Assembly: GCA_949825045.1 (NCBI GenBank)
Contig: OX463814.1
Coordinates: 31,886,383-31,950,382, forward strand
Direction: 5' to 3'
Length of the DNA stretch: 64,000 nucleotides
Source of the DNA: Argyresthia goedartella
Lineage: Eukaryota > Arthropoda > Insecta > Lepidoptera > Argyresthiidae
Shown: positions 26,201 through 33,524 of the stretch, in pieces
Position numbering within the stretch: the first letter of the stretch is position 1
How the letters are laid out: every line of letters begins with the position of its first letter
Program-made: the position numbers and the translations under genes
The notes under the pieces: model-generated
Databases searched by the model: none
The model's input: only the letters and a program-made list of their open reading frames with translations
What the model was told of the DNA's origin: nothing

Positions 26201-29200
26201 CAGAGCCAACCCAACCGAATGCCGAAGCGAGCAAATCCTGCCTCCCATTGTAACTACTGAGGTAAAATGGGCCATGAGGCAAATGCAGAAGGATAAATCT
26301 CCCGGCGAAGACGGTCTAACTGTTGAGCTTCTGGTAGTCCGTGGTTACCCTGTATTTGAGGTCTTTGTGGAACTCTTCAACAAAGTCCTCCATTTGTGGA
26401 GTTTCACCGGAACTCTGAAAGAATGCAGTAGTGACTATACTGCATAAAAATTGAGAAACTATCGCTATATATAAGTATTCTCTCGCAGAGCTATAAGCTC
26501 TTTACCAAAGTTCTGTGCAAAAAGAATCACTCGTCAACTCGAAGAATGCCAACTTATCGAACAGGCAGGCTTCCTGGGTGGATACTTCACTATCGATCAC
26601 ATCCACTAGGTGAAACAGTTGATGGAGAAATCACAAGAATGGAATCGATGAAGGCGAAACACAAGTTTTTCGCCTTCATCGATTACGAGAAGGCTTTTGA
26701 CAGTGTCGAACACTGGGCGGTCTTCAATGCACTCCATCGCTGCCAGATCGTTATACGTGGATGTCCTCCTGGAGCTTTACATATCGGCAACGATGCAAGT
26801 GCGAATTCACAAGCTGTCGAACCGCATACCCATCGAACGAGGCTGTTTACAGCCGTCTTAGAAGATATAGTAAAGACGCTTACATGGGACCAGCAATCTA
26901 AGCTTCTTTCATCATCAACAGTGCCTTCCTGTGACTTCCGCTTTGCCGACGATATCATCCTGTTCGCCGATAACCCTGGAGAGCTCCAAAGTATGCTTCA
27001 AGATATCTATAGTGCTTCTCTTAAAGTTGGACTGAAGATGAATATGTCCATGACTAAGATTATAACAAACATCTCTTTTGGCTCATTTGCCAACATCACT
27101 GTCGGAGACGAGACGTTAGAGGTGGTTGATCATGATGGAAAGATAGAATATGTCCAAGAATCTTGGACATATTATATAATCTGCAAATATTATGTTACTT
27201 TTAATTTAATTTAACTTATTTAAAATATGAAATTGTAAATAATATATACCTATTTAATATTTTGCTATGCCTTTATAAGGTAAAATTACACTTGTACATA
27301 ATTTGTTGTGAACACCTCAATACTGTAATTTAAGGCAATAAAGACTTACTTACTTACTTACTTACTATTCTATCTTTTGGCAGAGAGCACCAGGCTAAGG
27401 AGATCTCCAGTAGAGTCTAACTTGGTTGGGCAGCGTTCAAGAAACCCGAGAGAATATTCAGGGATCGAAAGATATTCGACCAATGTGTCCTGCCTACAAT
27501 GACGTTCAGTGCCGAAACATGGACGCTTACAATGGAAATGGAAACGAATGAGAGTAGCCCAAAGAGCCATGGAGCTTTCCATGCTAGGCATTAGGCACTC
27601 CTAGACAGAGTCAGAAACGTCGAGATACGTCGAAACAAGGACGTAGGAGCGTGGGTCGACCGGCAGCCAGATGGGTCGACATATTACCAACATCGCGGGG
27701 TAGACCTGGATTCTACTGGCACAGGACTGGAGAGGTTGGCACCACATGGAGGAGGCTTATACCTAGCAGTGGGCGGAAACAAGCTGCCAATGATGGCCTA
27801 GCCACTGCCTGTCAATATTTTAACATGGGTATTCTAAGATTGTCTTTATTCTCTTTGCAGAAAGGCTCAACAGGAACGCTGATCCTCACAGACGAAGAGA
27901 AACGCACACTCCTCGCCGAAGGGTACCCCGTGCCTACACGCCTACCCCTTACCAAGGCCGAGGAAAAGTCACTGAAGAAGATCAGAAGGAAAATTAAAAA
28001 TAAAGTAAGAGTTTTGTACAAGGACCCGTAGTTCCGTAATATAGAGTAGGACGAGAGTTCGTACTTACACGTTTTAATGATGCAAAAACATTTTGCATTT
28101 TAGTTTTTAGTTATTAACCCTTCCAGCGCGTTATTTTATTTGAGGCATCGCGATTTTAACCTTATGCCATGGAAATGAAATTCTAATAACTAATAATAAT
28201 AATTTGGACACTATTTACTCACATTGCAGTGGCGGCTTTGGCCCTCAATACTTACTGAGGCGCCGCGCCGCCCGATAGAAAAAATGGCCAAGTGCGGGTC
28301 ATACTTGCGGACTTAGGGCTCCGTACTATGGAAAGTTTAAGATATTAAATATAAACGTTCTATTTTCACCGATCTTAACGTCTAATAACTTAAGTGACGA
28401 TGTATGTGTAAGTGTATATTCAGCATACTTATTAGATAAAAATCTCTCAGTCAGACATTTTGTTATTCATATCCATTAAATGAAATGTAGATTTATGACG
28501 GCTCAAAAGAACGCACGGCCAGCAATACAATTTTTGCAAGTAGGTACTTCCGCATAGCCAAATATAACGATCATACCACGAGCTTTGAAATGAACGGACG
28601 AACGTTTTCCTACCATTCTTTAAGTCATTTTTATACAATTTTTTTAATTCAGGACAGGGGCGGAAACACGTTTTAATGATATCAGATTTTTCCGATTCAT
28701 TGCGCATTGCAAACGGGGTTATTGGTAATAAAGGTACCTACAATATCAAATCTTGGGTACATGACAAATTACGCACGAACTGCCGCGAGACTGGCCTACC
28801 TACAAATTATAAGAATAAAAACGCGTCAATAGCTAGCCGTGTCCAGTCCGCGACTGATGGCGATTCTGGCGTAGCGCCGAACCGTCTCGGTTGGGGGTTC
28901 GGGACTCGTCGGTGTGACATGTCTTCTCACTCTACCCAACAACGAATATATCTCCTTCCTTCGTTAGGCGCTCGACTGAAGGCGCCTCCCTGCCCCTCGT
29001 ACCAAGATAATGATTAACCCGGACTCATCAAAAAACGACTCTGATACAAGGTAATAGGATTCTCCTAATTCGTCCCGTTAAATTTGTAAAATCTCTGTTG
29101 CTTAATGCTAAAGAGGCGCAAGATTTTTTTTAAAACATCCAGCCTCACGCAAAGCAAATTGTGTGCGATAGCTACGTATAGAAGGTCGCGCCGCGGGTGG

Positions 29201-30062
29201 GTAAAATAAAAATGGTTTTCGGTGCAGCGATGATCGCGGGAATTTCGGCAGGATATCCAATTTTGAAGTAGGCTACTTTTTATACTATAGATTAATTAAA
29301 AAAAATATTGTACCGTACACTAAGTGTATTTATGTATTTGTATTTTGATGTAGGTGGTAGGTAGGGTGCATAGTGAGAGGTGAGGCGCAGCCTAAGTTGC
29401 CTCCCCTGGAAAACCGCCACTGTCACATTGATCTAGCCCCAAACTAGGATTCCCTGTATCTTGGGTACTAGACTAGACAACGATACACATACTTATATAG
29501 ATAAATATTATACTTAGATAGATAAGCAACCATGACTAGGGGACAAACATCCGTTCTCGTCAAACAAACATTTGCCCCCACCGGGACTCGAACCCAGGAC
29601 CCTTGGCTTCGTAGGCAGGGTCACTGCCGGTAAATACCGGGAAACCTATGTTTTGAGTTTTATAACCATGGCATGAGGTTGAAAATCGCGCGGCCTCAAA
29701 AATATTGGGTCGTTGAGAGGTTTTAGTTTCATTTCCACTGAATTGTTTTTTTAATGTTCCGACCAGGATAGATAATGCTGCATCCTGGTCACGGCACCAA
29801 TTTGAAACGACTACTGAATTGACTAGTCTGTAAAAATTGATTCACGTTAATTTGTTTCTGCTCTTTACAGATATCAGCTCAAGAAAGTCGACGCAAAAAG
29901 AAAGAATACATGGACCAGCTAGAAAGGAAGGTTGAACTGATTCTATCAGAGAACAGCGACTACCGGAAGCGCGTCGACTCCTTAGAGCAGACCAATGCCA
30001 AGCTGCTGAGCCAGATCGCTGCGATGCAGGCCTTGTTGGTGGGGCGCGGCGGGAGGAAGTGA
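2080..30062 (+). CDS. CrebA: CrebA / CREB3-like bZIP transcription factor, 3' six exons (gene span)
   Basis: Exons 2080-2281, 22413-22591, 24888-25029, 25309-25493, 27861-28004 and 29871-30062 are flanked by AG/GT sites and join in one frame (end phases 1,0,1,0,0). They encode about 281 residues ending at TGA 30060-30062. The order is an acidic N-terminal stretch with [21 protein letters not shown], Ser/Pro-rich linkers, a basic region (KIRRKIKNK, then [13 protein letters not shown] across the last splice) and a leucine zipper. This basic region and the [10 protein letters not shown] block are hallmarks of the CREB3/CREB3L family. Fly CrebA is the single family member and activates secretory-pathway genes. 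The ORF stops about 40 residues after the basic region with no hydrophobic segment, so the protein should be nuclear, not ER-anchored. The start codon and 5' UTR lie left of the window. Family identity is very sure; exact N-terminal limits are not visible. Confidence 0.95.
2282..3705 (+). other. Start of the 20-kb CrebA intron, nothing recognised
   Basis: The reading frame of the first exon stays open to 2541 but is past a good donor. No other coding, repeat or RNA signal is supported. Confidence 0.35.
3706..3856. mobile_element. Fold-back MITE, 151 bp
   Basis: The left end GTTCGCACTAGGCTAGTATT is matched in reverse complement by the right end (AATACTAGCCCAGTGCGAAC); the arms run about 34 bp (TTTTAGTCG/CGACTAAAA included) around a 75-bp centre. 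No ORF. Confidence 0.65.
3857..5053. other. Intron with fragments of SINE family C
   Basis: About 4880-4905 (ATGGGAAAAGGCGTGAC) and an inverted partner near 4930-4962 resemble the end of the SINE at 61515-61795. The rest is unrecognised AT-rich intron. Confidence 0.3.
5054..5564. mobile_element. Non-autonomous DNA element with about 30-bp TIRs and TA target duplication
   Basis: TTTTTATACAACAAGACCAA at the left end is matched by the inverted right end (TTTTTATACAACTAGAAACA), and both continue into ATGACAGTTGG. Both ends are flanked by TA, as for Tc1/mariner-type insertions. The 511-bp interior has no transposase. Confidence 0.7.
5565..6490. other. Intron, nothing recognised
   Basis: AT-rich; no coding or repeat signal that I can support. 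Confidence 0.3.
6492..6773. repeat. Tandem repeat, 94-bp unit, about 3 copies
   Basis: GACTTTTAATTAGCTGACCA-like starts occur at 6492, 6586 and 6680, separated by conserved CAGTACCTACGGGGTCTT and ACTATACARGGTGAC. The last unit decays near 6770. Confidence 0.65.
6783..6872. repeat. 53-bp direct duplication
   Basis: AAAGACCTATCTATAGATAC, then CCCACACATATGTTT, occurs twice 53 bp apart. Confidence 0.6.
7010..7380. repeat. Degenerate tandem repeat, about 120-150-bp unit
   Basis: Repeats of TTTGCAGTAAHAGCRCATCC, CATATGGAT..ATCCATATCAT and CACCCTGTATA recur three times. This looks like the subterminal array of a decayed DNA transposon or Helitron-like element; no coding part is attached. Confidence 0.5.
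7390..9901. other. Intron, nothing firmly recognised
   Basis: A GC-rich patch at 7810-7910 and a donor-like GCG|GTAAGTAAT near 7490 look like relics of a repeated gene or element but do not join to anything. A hairpin (GCCTCTCTTT / AAAGAAGAGAGGC) lies at about 9790-9842. Confidence 0.3.
9902..12921 (-). mobile_element. Harbinger-like DNA transposon remnant, 3.0 kb
   Basis: The inverted ends GGTTGCGATTTGGAAGG (left) and CCTTCCAAATCGCAACC (right) are flanked by ATT on both sides (9899-9901 and 12922-12924), a 3-bp duplication as made by PIF/Harbinger elements. Inside, on the - strand, are exons of a Myb/SANT-like protein, the usual second gene of Harbinger transposons. I found no intact HARBI1-type nuclease, so it is probably non-autonomous or decayed. 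Confidence 0.65.
11059..12012 (-). pseudogene. Myb/SANT-like DNA-binding protein of the Harbinger-like element (remnants)
   Basis: A candidate first exon starts at ATG 12012 and reads [20 protein letters not shown], then DLKEAI to a GTATGT donor; the W..LA..LN pattern is SANT-like. A middle open stretch (about 11640-11770) reads [20 protein letters not shown]. The last exon (acceptor acttcacag at about 11153) reads [20 protein letters not shown], then [10 protein letters not shown] and TAG at 11059-11061. In Harbinger elements this protein helps the nuclease bind DNA (family knowledge). Splice joins in the middle are not resolved. Confidence 0.45.
12925..14024. other. Intron with a short (TA)n run, little else
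   Basis: (TA)n microsatellite at about 13208-13227, followed by TTAGCTGATGCCCGCAACTT, a motif common in insect repeats (about 13243-13300). No gene is supported. Confidence 0.3.
14025..14136 (+). pseudogene. Fragment of a CR1/Jockey-type LINE reverse transcriptase
   Basis: One short frame reads [20 protein letters not shown], then [12 protein letters not shown], the palm-domain stretch just before the conserved [10 protein letters not shown] motif. It is cut off on both sides. Confidence 0.6.
14662..14781 (+). repeat. Left terminal inverted repeat of the 4.8-kb element
   Basis: Starts GGCCGGTCAATATCGACATC; pairs with 19331-19460 read in reverse, with a few indels in a T-run. Confidence 0.8.
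14832..15260. repeat. 171-bp tandem repeat, 2.5 copies
   Basis: Units start at 14832, 15003 and 15174 with TCTCATGAACYGTGATAG; each holds AGTTGAAATTTTCACAGGTG and GGGGGGCTCCCATACAAAAA. The first two are almost identical. Confidence 0.8.
15251..15362. mobile_element. Small palindromic element with GTCCGACTCGCACTTGGCC-type ends
   Basis: AAACTGGCTAAGTGCGAGTC at the left is inverted at the right as GACTCGCACTTGGCCGGTTT. A related end sequence is seen at 28290-28310 (GGCCAAGTGCGGGTC), showing a dispersed repeat. Confidence 0.55.
16203..17805 (+). mobile_element. 5'-truncated CR1/Jockey-type LINE
   Basis: It starts abruptly inside the reverse transcriptase frame and ends with an oligo repeat tail (AAAGTTCAAGTTCAAGTTCA near 17778-17803). 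It splits the PIN-like/CXC gene, so it inserted after that element. Its 3' UTR holds a CA-rich microsatellite (17385-17460). Confidence 0.8.
16206..17259 (+). pseudogene. LINE reverse transcriptase, C-terminal two thirds
   Basis: The frame is open from the truncation point to TAA at 17259: [36 protein letters not shown], then FADDTAIVF (catalytic Asp pair), [20 protein letters not shown] (thumb) and a C-terminal region with [13 protein letters not shown]. The endonuclease and the first RT motifs are missing, so it cannot be autonomous. No stop or frameshift within, so a fairly young copy. Confidence 0.85.
19331..19460 (-). repeat. Right terminal inverted repeat of the 4.8-kb element
   Basis: Reverse complement starts GGCCGGTCAATATCTACATT; homologous to 14662-14781. 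Confidence 0.8.
19463..20542. other. Intron, nothing recognised
   Basis: The frame open at 19294-19698 continues out of the TIR and has no family likeness. No other signal. Confidence 0.3.
20543..20617 (+). repeat. 75-nt hairpin with 23-bp perfect outer stem
   Basis: AATGTTGTAAACCTTTCTAT (20543 on, 23 bases) is the exact reverse complement of 20595-20617. An inner 8-bp stem (TGTTGTGT/ACACAACA) closes a small loop. It lies in the sense strand of the CrebA intron; size and shape resemble a microRNA or hairpin-siRNA precursor or a tiny fold-back element. Confidence 0.6.
20618..22207. other. Intron, nothing recognised
   Basis: No coding frame or repeat family that I can support before the SINE at 22208. 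Confidence 0.3.
22208..22385 (-). mobile_element. tRNA-derived SINE, family A, reverse copy next to CrebA exon 2
   Basis: Reverse complement of the SINE body (CTGGCCCCACAC, CCCTGTGTCGTGGGAACCAG) and of the tRNA-like B-box (GGGATCGAACCCAGGA). It ends about 28 bp before the exon 2 acceptor. Confidence 0.75.
22413..22591 (+). CDS. CrebA: CrebA coding exon 2 in window
   Basis: The acceptor is atgatttcag (ends 22412) and the donor is ACG|GTAAGG at 22591/22592. The phase (two bases complete a codon begun in the previous exon) fits. It encodes [15 protein letters not shown] followed by a Ser/Pro/Glu-rich linker with two KSEP repeats, a possible SUMO/phosphorylation-type linker (inference). Base composition is GC-rich compared with the surrounding intron. 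A reverse-oriented SINE ends only about 28 bp upstream of its acceptor. Confidence 0.92.
22740..22875 (-). mobile_element. Reverse copy of the MITE interior seen at 800-905
   Basis: TTCAACCTAACACGAAGGA, CACCTAAGCTGCCGCAG and GCCCTGATATTTGCTG mirror 805-905 in reverse complement, with an insertion of GC-rich sequence. The termini are not clear. Confidence 0.45.
22876..23893. other. Intron, nothing recognised
   Basis: No coding, repeat or RNA signal is supported. Confidence 0.3.
23894..24740 (-). mobile_element. 5'-truncated LINE fragment, reverse orientation
   Basis: In - orientation the element runs from the RT C-terminal coding part (24739-24194) through a 3' UTR to an ATAAATAAATAAATAG-type tail at about 23895-23915. 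Confidence 0.65.
24194..24739 (-). pseudogene. LINE reverse transcriptase C-terminal fragment
   Basis: It reads [20 protein letters not shown], then [20 protein letters not shown], the typical post-thumb region of CR1/Jockey-type RTs (SVLEY...W.P....I..IQ..F.R). Only the last about 180 residues are present. It lies in the intron just upstream of CrebA exon 3 on the opposite strand. Confidence 0.8.
24888..25029 (+). CDS. CrebA: CrebA coding exon 3 in window
   Basis: The acceptor is ggctttccag (ends 24887) and the donor is G|GTGAGT at 25029/25030. The exon gives 47 codons plus one base: [15 protein letters not shown], then a hydrophobic [12 protein letters not shown] stretch and [11 protein letters not shown] second in-frame acceptor, cacattcag ending at 24854, would add 11 residues ([11 protein letters not shown]) without changing phase and has a better pyrimidine tract, so 24855 is an equally possible start. 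Confidence 0.85.
25202..25290 (+). mobile_element. SINE family A, 3' body fragment
   Basis: GGTTCTCGCGACACAGGGTC followed by CCTGGCCCCACAGTAATGTATGTGCTT matches the SINE body. It ends close to the CrebA exon 4 acceptor. Confidence 0.6.
25309..25493 (+). CDS. CrebA: CrebA coding exon 4 in window
   Basis: The acceptor is cctttacag (ends 25308) and the donor is CCG|GTGAGT at 25493/25494. It encodes [20 protein letters not shown], a Pro/Ser-rich region conserved in the CREB3L linker, then [20 protein letters not shown] and TQP. Codon usage is strongly GC-biased, typical of the real exons here. Phases match both neighbours. Confidence 0.92.
25824..25905 (+). repeat. Perfect 82-nt hairpin (38-bp arms, 6-nt loop)
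   Basis: 25824-25861 (begins AGTCGCAAAAATACTGACTG) is the exact reverse complement of 25868-25905; the loop is TCAGTA. It lies in the CrebA intron in the sense strand. No flanking duplication is evident. Confidence 0.85.
26546..27214 (+). pseudogene. RTE reverse transcriptase palm fragment
   Basis: This is the longest open piece, including [22 protein letters not shown]-like loop relics and [19 protein letters not shown] with the catalytic Asp pair. It lacks flanking domains and is joined to foreign sequence at its 3' end (about 27155), so not functional. Confidence 0.65.
27155..27366 (+). mobile_element. Short retroposon with (ACTT)n tail inside the RTE LINE
   Basis: AT-rich insert ending AATAAAGACTTACTTACTTA before the RTE sequence resumes (CTTTTGGCAGAGAGCACCAG). 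It looks like a 5'-truncated LINE tail. Confidence 0.5.
27861..28004 (+). CDS. CrebA: CrebA coding exon 5: adaptor helix and start of basic region
   Basis: The acceptor is ctctttgcag (ends 27860) and the donor is AAA|GTAAGA at 28004/28005. It is exactly 48 codons. It encodes [20 protein letters not shown], then [21 protein letters not shown], the family-specific region just N-terminal to and including the first half of the DNA-binding basic region. The intron position inside the basic region is a useful ortholog marker. An RTE LINE remnant lies immediately upstream in the intron. Confidence 0.95.
28227..29422 (-). mobile_element. hAT transposon remnant with 8-bp target duplication
   Basis: The ends CAGTGGCGGCTTT and AAAACCGCCACTG are inverted repeats with the classic hAT CAG/CTG termini, and TCACATTG flanks both sides exactly (28219-28226 and 29423-29430). 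The 1196-bp interior retains only the N-terminal zinc-finger part of a transposase on the - strand, so it is internally deleted. Confidence 0.85.
28447..28707 (-). pseudogene. hAT transposase fragment (TTF-type zinc finger, ZMYM1-like)
   Basis: It reads [20 protein letters not shown], then [15 protein letters not shown], the W..Y.WL..S....LYCWPC pattern of TTF-type zinc fingers in ZMYM1/hAT transposases. The catalytic and dimerisation regions are absent. Confidence 0.7.
29434..29642 (-). mobile_element. tRNA-derived SINE, family B, reverse copy
   Basis: The - strand reads a tRNA-like head (AGTGACCCTGCCTACGAAGC, B-box GGGTTCGAGTCCC) and a body matching the + copy at 61255-61505 (GATGTTTGT, GTATCGTTGTCTAGTCTAGT). 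It starts four bases after the hAT target duplication. Confidence 0.7.
29871..30062 (+). CDS. CrebA: CrebA terminal coding exon: basic region and leucine zipper
   Basis: The acceptor is ctctttacag (ends 29870). It has 63 codons plus the TGA stop. It encodes [20 protein letters not shown], the invariant CREB3-family DNA-contact helix, then leucine-repeat heptads through [20 protein letters not shown] and a short GRGGRK tail. Vertebrate CREB3L proteins continue with a conserved block and a transmembrane helix; nothing of that kind follows here. The stop codon itself forms the first bases of a CRE octamer. Confidence 0.96.
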   Translation: MSAQESRRKKKEYMDQLERKVELILSENSDYRKRVDSLEQTNAKLLSQIAAMQALLVGRGGRK

Positions 30063-30067
30063 CGTCA
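30060..30067 (+). promoter_or_regulatory. CRE octamer TGACGTCA overlapping the CrebA stop codon
   Basis: A perfect palindromic cAMP-response element whose TGA is the CrebA termination codon. CREB3/CrebA-class bZIP factors bind TGACGT-type sites, so this could be a feedback site. Binding is inferred; the match is seen. Confidence 0.5.
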
Positions 30068-30083
30068 CACAGCACTGAACCCG

Positions 30084-30091
30084 TGACGTCA
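30084..30091 (+). promoter_or_regulatory. CRE octamer TGACGTCA, second copy
   Basis: The second perfect CRE, 24 bp downstream of the first, in GC-rich sequence just after the CrebA stop. Confidence 0.5.
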
Positions 30092-30151
30092 CAGCCCGCC
30101 CGCCCCCCGCCACCCCCGCACCGCAGCCGCGGACTCGTGTCTTGAGACCAA

Positions 30152-30164
30152 TGACGTCACGTCA
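30152..30164 (+). promoter_or_regulatory. CRE octamer plus overlapping half-site (TGACGTCACGTCA)
   Basis: The third perfect CRE at 30152-30159 with an overlapping reverse half-site ACGTCA to 30164. A further TGACGTGA lies at 30200-30207. The three octamers fall within 100 bp. Confidence 0.5.
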
Positions 30165-31793
30165 TGTCTTGCAGTCCGCTCTCGAATCCCAGCCCATACT
30201 GACGTGAGTCTGAGCTCAGATCGGGAGCGGATCTTATTAAGGCTGTGTGACACTATAGCTGGTAACTCTCACAGTTGCGCAGTTTGTTTAGAACGATAGT
30301 CCTTATTATTAGCGTGTTAACAAATGTATATTTTGGATGTATTTTACATTGATGTAACGCGATTCGGAGGTATCCTTCGGAGAGGACAGTCGTTTACAAG
30401 AATGGTTTGCTCAGTAGGTACGTTAGTATTAGGAATTTGTGGTGCTGGATCCGTCGTACTCACGTTTCGGTATTAAACTGTCAAGTGCCACACTAGCTAT
30501 TTATTTTCCAAACTGCACCGTATCTGTCGTCGACTGCTCTAGGGTCGAACCGACACTGATGACAGGAACATAGTACTGGGTCATAGAATCATTTTAGGTT
30601 ATTCTAGCGTGTTATTTGAAATCTCGTAATATATTTTAATTGTGCTGTCAAAGCGTTACATATTTTAAGTCTTAATTTTCGAGCGTGTTTTTATTAAAAT
30701 GTGCAAGTAGACCTAACGATTGTATTGTTACCCAAAGCATACGTTTTATCGGCCACGGAGTTTGTTTCCTTTCAAATAATGTTACTACAGAGCACAACGA
30801 TATAGGCCTAAATGTACACCATATGTTTAACACTCCAGAGAAGATAAGGCAATTTTTTCTCACTGTGGACTTAACGTCATTTTGAAACGATTGAATTATA
30901 CAGGTGAAGTTTGAATGCTATATTTGGTGGTATTATTGCCCATCATTGTTATCATTTAATGGTGGTTAATATCAGTTAACTCAAGTTCACCATGTATTAA
31001 TATGAGCTGTTTGTCGTGTGTCGTGTGTGACCGGGAATCTTGCTAGCATAATAAATAGGTGCGCGCTATGTCAGCGCGTCGTGTATTTAATATTGAATTC
31101 CATGAATTTGCATTTATAAAGAGAAAAAAATATCGTCCTAGAGATTTTATCTTGTATTTTAAGACAACACTAGGTATACAATATATCTAATTTTAATAAA
31201 AAAAAACCTGTATGAACACCGATTTGTATGACACGTGTCTTCGGTATTGTCTAGTCTCTTTAGGAACTGTAAAGGCCAGGGCTTTAAGTATGGGCCCACA
31301 GGATAAACATTAGCTGTACGAAATCATTCTCAGATTGTATAGGTACTGCGCTCTTTATCGACAAGTACAAATAATAGCATGCCTTCAACTAAAAGTAACG
31401 TAACTAACATTGTATGTACCTATCTACCGACCAATATTTGTATATTTGTTTTTAACAAACATTGTTTCCGTTTTGATACATACCTTCAAAGGTAAAATTT
31501 TGTGCGGCGGCCTATTAATAGGAAGGTTTTGACAATCTAATTATGTAAACAGGCAAATATGCGGTTGCCTGAAATATAAGTCCGTTTTTGTCAATCAAAG
31601 TAAACAGGACAATCTCAGTTATCCTGTTTTTTCTATTATTTCCAATTCGGGCTGTAAACGTGTTCTAAAAGTTTAATATTCTCTAATACACTAAACATTC
31701 CATAACCTTCTTGAAGAGTGACTTAAGTAAGCTCGAGTACTTATTAATCCTAATCTTAGGTTTTAATGAAGTAACTTCTTACAGCCCGCTCCA

Positions 31794-31869
31794 AGATTCT
31801 CTGTATCTGAGTGCCGCTTGGAGGGGGTAATCTCCCTCGCATAGGGTGAGATATACCTACAGAGAATCT
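31794..31869 (+). repeat. Short hairpin in CrebA 3' UTR
   Basis: AGATTCTCTGTA at 31794-31805 is the perfect reverse complement of TACAGAGAATCT at 31858-31869, with GC-rich sequence between (GGAG...CTCC can extend pairing). It would form a 76-nt stem-loop in the transcript. Function unknown. Confidence 0.4.
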
Positions 31870-33394
31870 CGGCGCGCACTGCAAATCTTGTAAAAATCTT
31901 TACATAGACATTAATACAGAGTGTCTTTTGATTGGCTGATTAAATTCCGGGGAAGGATTGTTCTAGTTTTCCCAAGTAGTTGATGGCAAATGAAATAATT
32001 TCTTTGCTCTATACGAAACACACGTTGATCACTGGATTTTATTTCATGACACTCGGACTAATACTTGGTTGGTTCTAGGAATTATGATTATCTACAATTT
32101 AATCAGCTAATTAAAAGTCGTATTATATATTAGCTAACATACCTATAATATCAATCATTTCAACGAGCTACAAAATTCTATTGAATGTTAGTATAATTTG
32201 TAGCGAATTATACAACTTAAAAATCTATCTTCGTGTACAATTTGTATTACTATCGTTACTCTGGTGTGCAATTACTTTTTCTTATACAATTAATATTTAA
32301 AAAGTTCTTCCTACTTAGATATTTAAGAAATGCTCTATTTATACAGCGCTATTTTTAAATTATATCGTCTTATTTAATCCCTAGTTCTCAAGGGGTTTTA
32401 TAGGAATGTTTAAATGAATCGAGATATATTTTATGAGATTTTTTCATATAAAAACGTAAATTATATGAGTACTAGCTCTTTTACTTGTCTCTAAAAGTTC
32501 TCTAGTTTCGTAGCATAAAGCCTAGATATTATATGTATATATTGAGCTAACAATATATTTGAAACAGTGGAGTGTGCCCTGTCTCTATCAACTATTGATT
32601 TTACCAGTATGTAATAAGTATCGTTGATAGCATAGTAAAGTGACGATTTTAAAAGAGTATCCTTAAATTTGTGAAATCTATATACGCTAGATAAATGAAA
32701 GTGTGTGAGATATATTCCTATTATGGCATTTACCGTCTAAAAAGGAGTGATTTAAAAAAAAAACGACTTATAAGGAGTAAATAAATTAACGAAAGTATGT
32801 AGTTGATATATTAATACGTTATGGAATGTAATGTTTGAAGCTGAGAGTGTGGGTTATATTAAAGAAATCGTAACGTTAATGTGGATGCCAAACATAACAA
32901 CATAATAGTGTTACGTGTTAGATGCAATCTTAGCACACTTATACACAGGGTGACATTGTCTACCCGTGGTTTCTGCTTATCCATACTGTACAACTGAGAT
33001 GGTGCTCGCATGTATGATATTAAAATACAAATTAAGACCAGAAACAATCAATTTGGTTGGCTATTAATAGTTAGCAAGATCAAGGATTTCATGAAATGTC
33101 CAAAGTGATTTTTCGTGAATTGATATTCACCACATCTTCTATCGTCCTAATTGTCTTAAAAAAGCAGCAAGCAGGAACCACGTGTTAAGTCCCGATGTAA
33201 ATAAATGCCGCACCGCACTGTGGTATTATGGCTCTATTATCAATATTGTTATTAATTAAAATTGTAATTTTATCAAATAGTTTTCATTTGTTGAAACTAT
33301 TCGCTGTTACCTTATGAGTCAAGACCTTGTTGAATCGTTTGTTTTATTATTAATTTCCAATGACATTGCGGATTTACTGTGTCACCCTTAAGCT

Positions 33395-33400
33395 AATAAA
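33395..33400 (+). terminator. Probable CrebA distal polyadenylation signal
   Basis: AATAAA in AT-rich sequence, the last on the + strand before the opposing HGSNAT 3' end. The cleavage position is inferred. Confidence 0.45.
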
Positions 33401-33524
33401 ACGACAAATATTGTAAAATTATTAGTGGTTTATTTTCTCCACATACCTCAGTACAGCTGTCATAGTCTCTTAATGAAACACCTGTTTAAAAATAATGGAA
33501 CCCAGACTTATAAATTCTTCTATT

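Larger units (their letters stand above)
26240..27800 (+). mobile_element. RTE-type LINE remnant, interrupted
   Basis: RT-like sequence in several frames: [20 protein letters not shown] at about 26260, then [39 protein letters not shown], and after an interruption [14 protein letters not shown] and EEAYT.QW-like C-terminal sequence to about 27790. The phrases ADDI.L and the EEAY..QW ending are RTE marks. Many stops and frameshifts. Confidence 0.7.
30063..33415 (+). other. CrebA: CrebA 3' UTR (probable)
   Basis: No ORF of note, AT-rich apart from the first 200 bases, and no recognised transposon for about 3.3 kb, unlike the introns. Several AATAAA-like motifs occur. The last before the opposing gene is AATAAA at 33395-33400, so the UTR could be as long as 3.3 kb or end earlier near 31.2 kb (taataaaaaaaa). 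It contains the CRE cluster (30060-30207) and a 12-bp-arm hairpin (31794-31869). The extent is inferred without transcript data. Confidence 0.55.

Noticed and set aside
26645..26685. Inverted repeat CGATGAAGGCGAAA / TTTCGCCTTCATCG
   Set aside because: Lies inside RTE coding sequence (KAKHKFFAF); probably a local mutation or chance, with no wider structure.
29842..30075. - strand ORF over the CrebA bZIP exon
   Set aside because: Opposite strand of a highly conserved exon; no evidence for coding.
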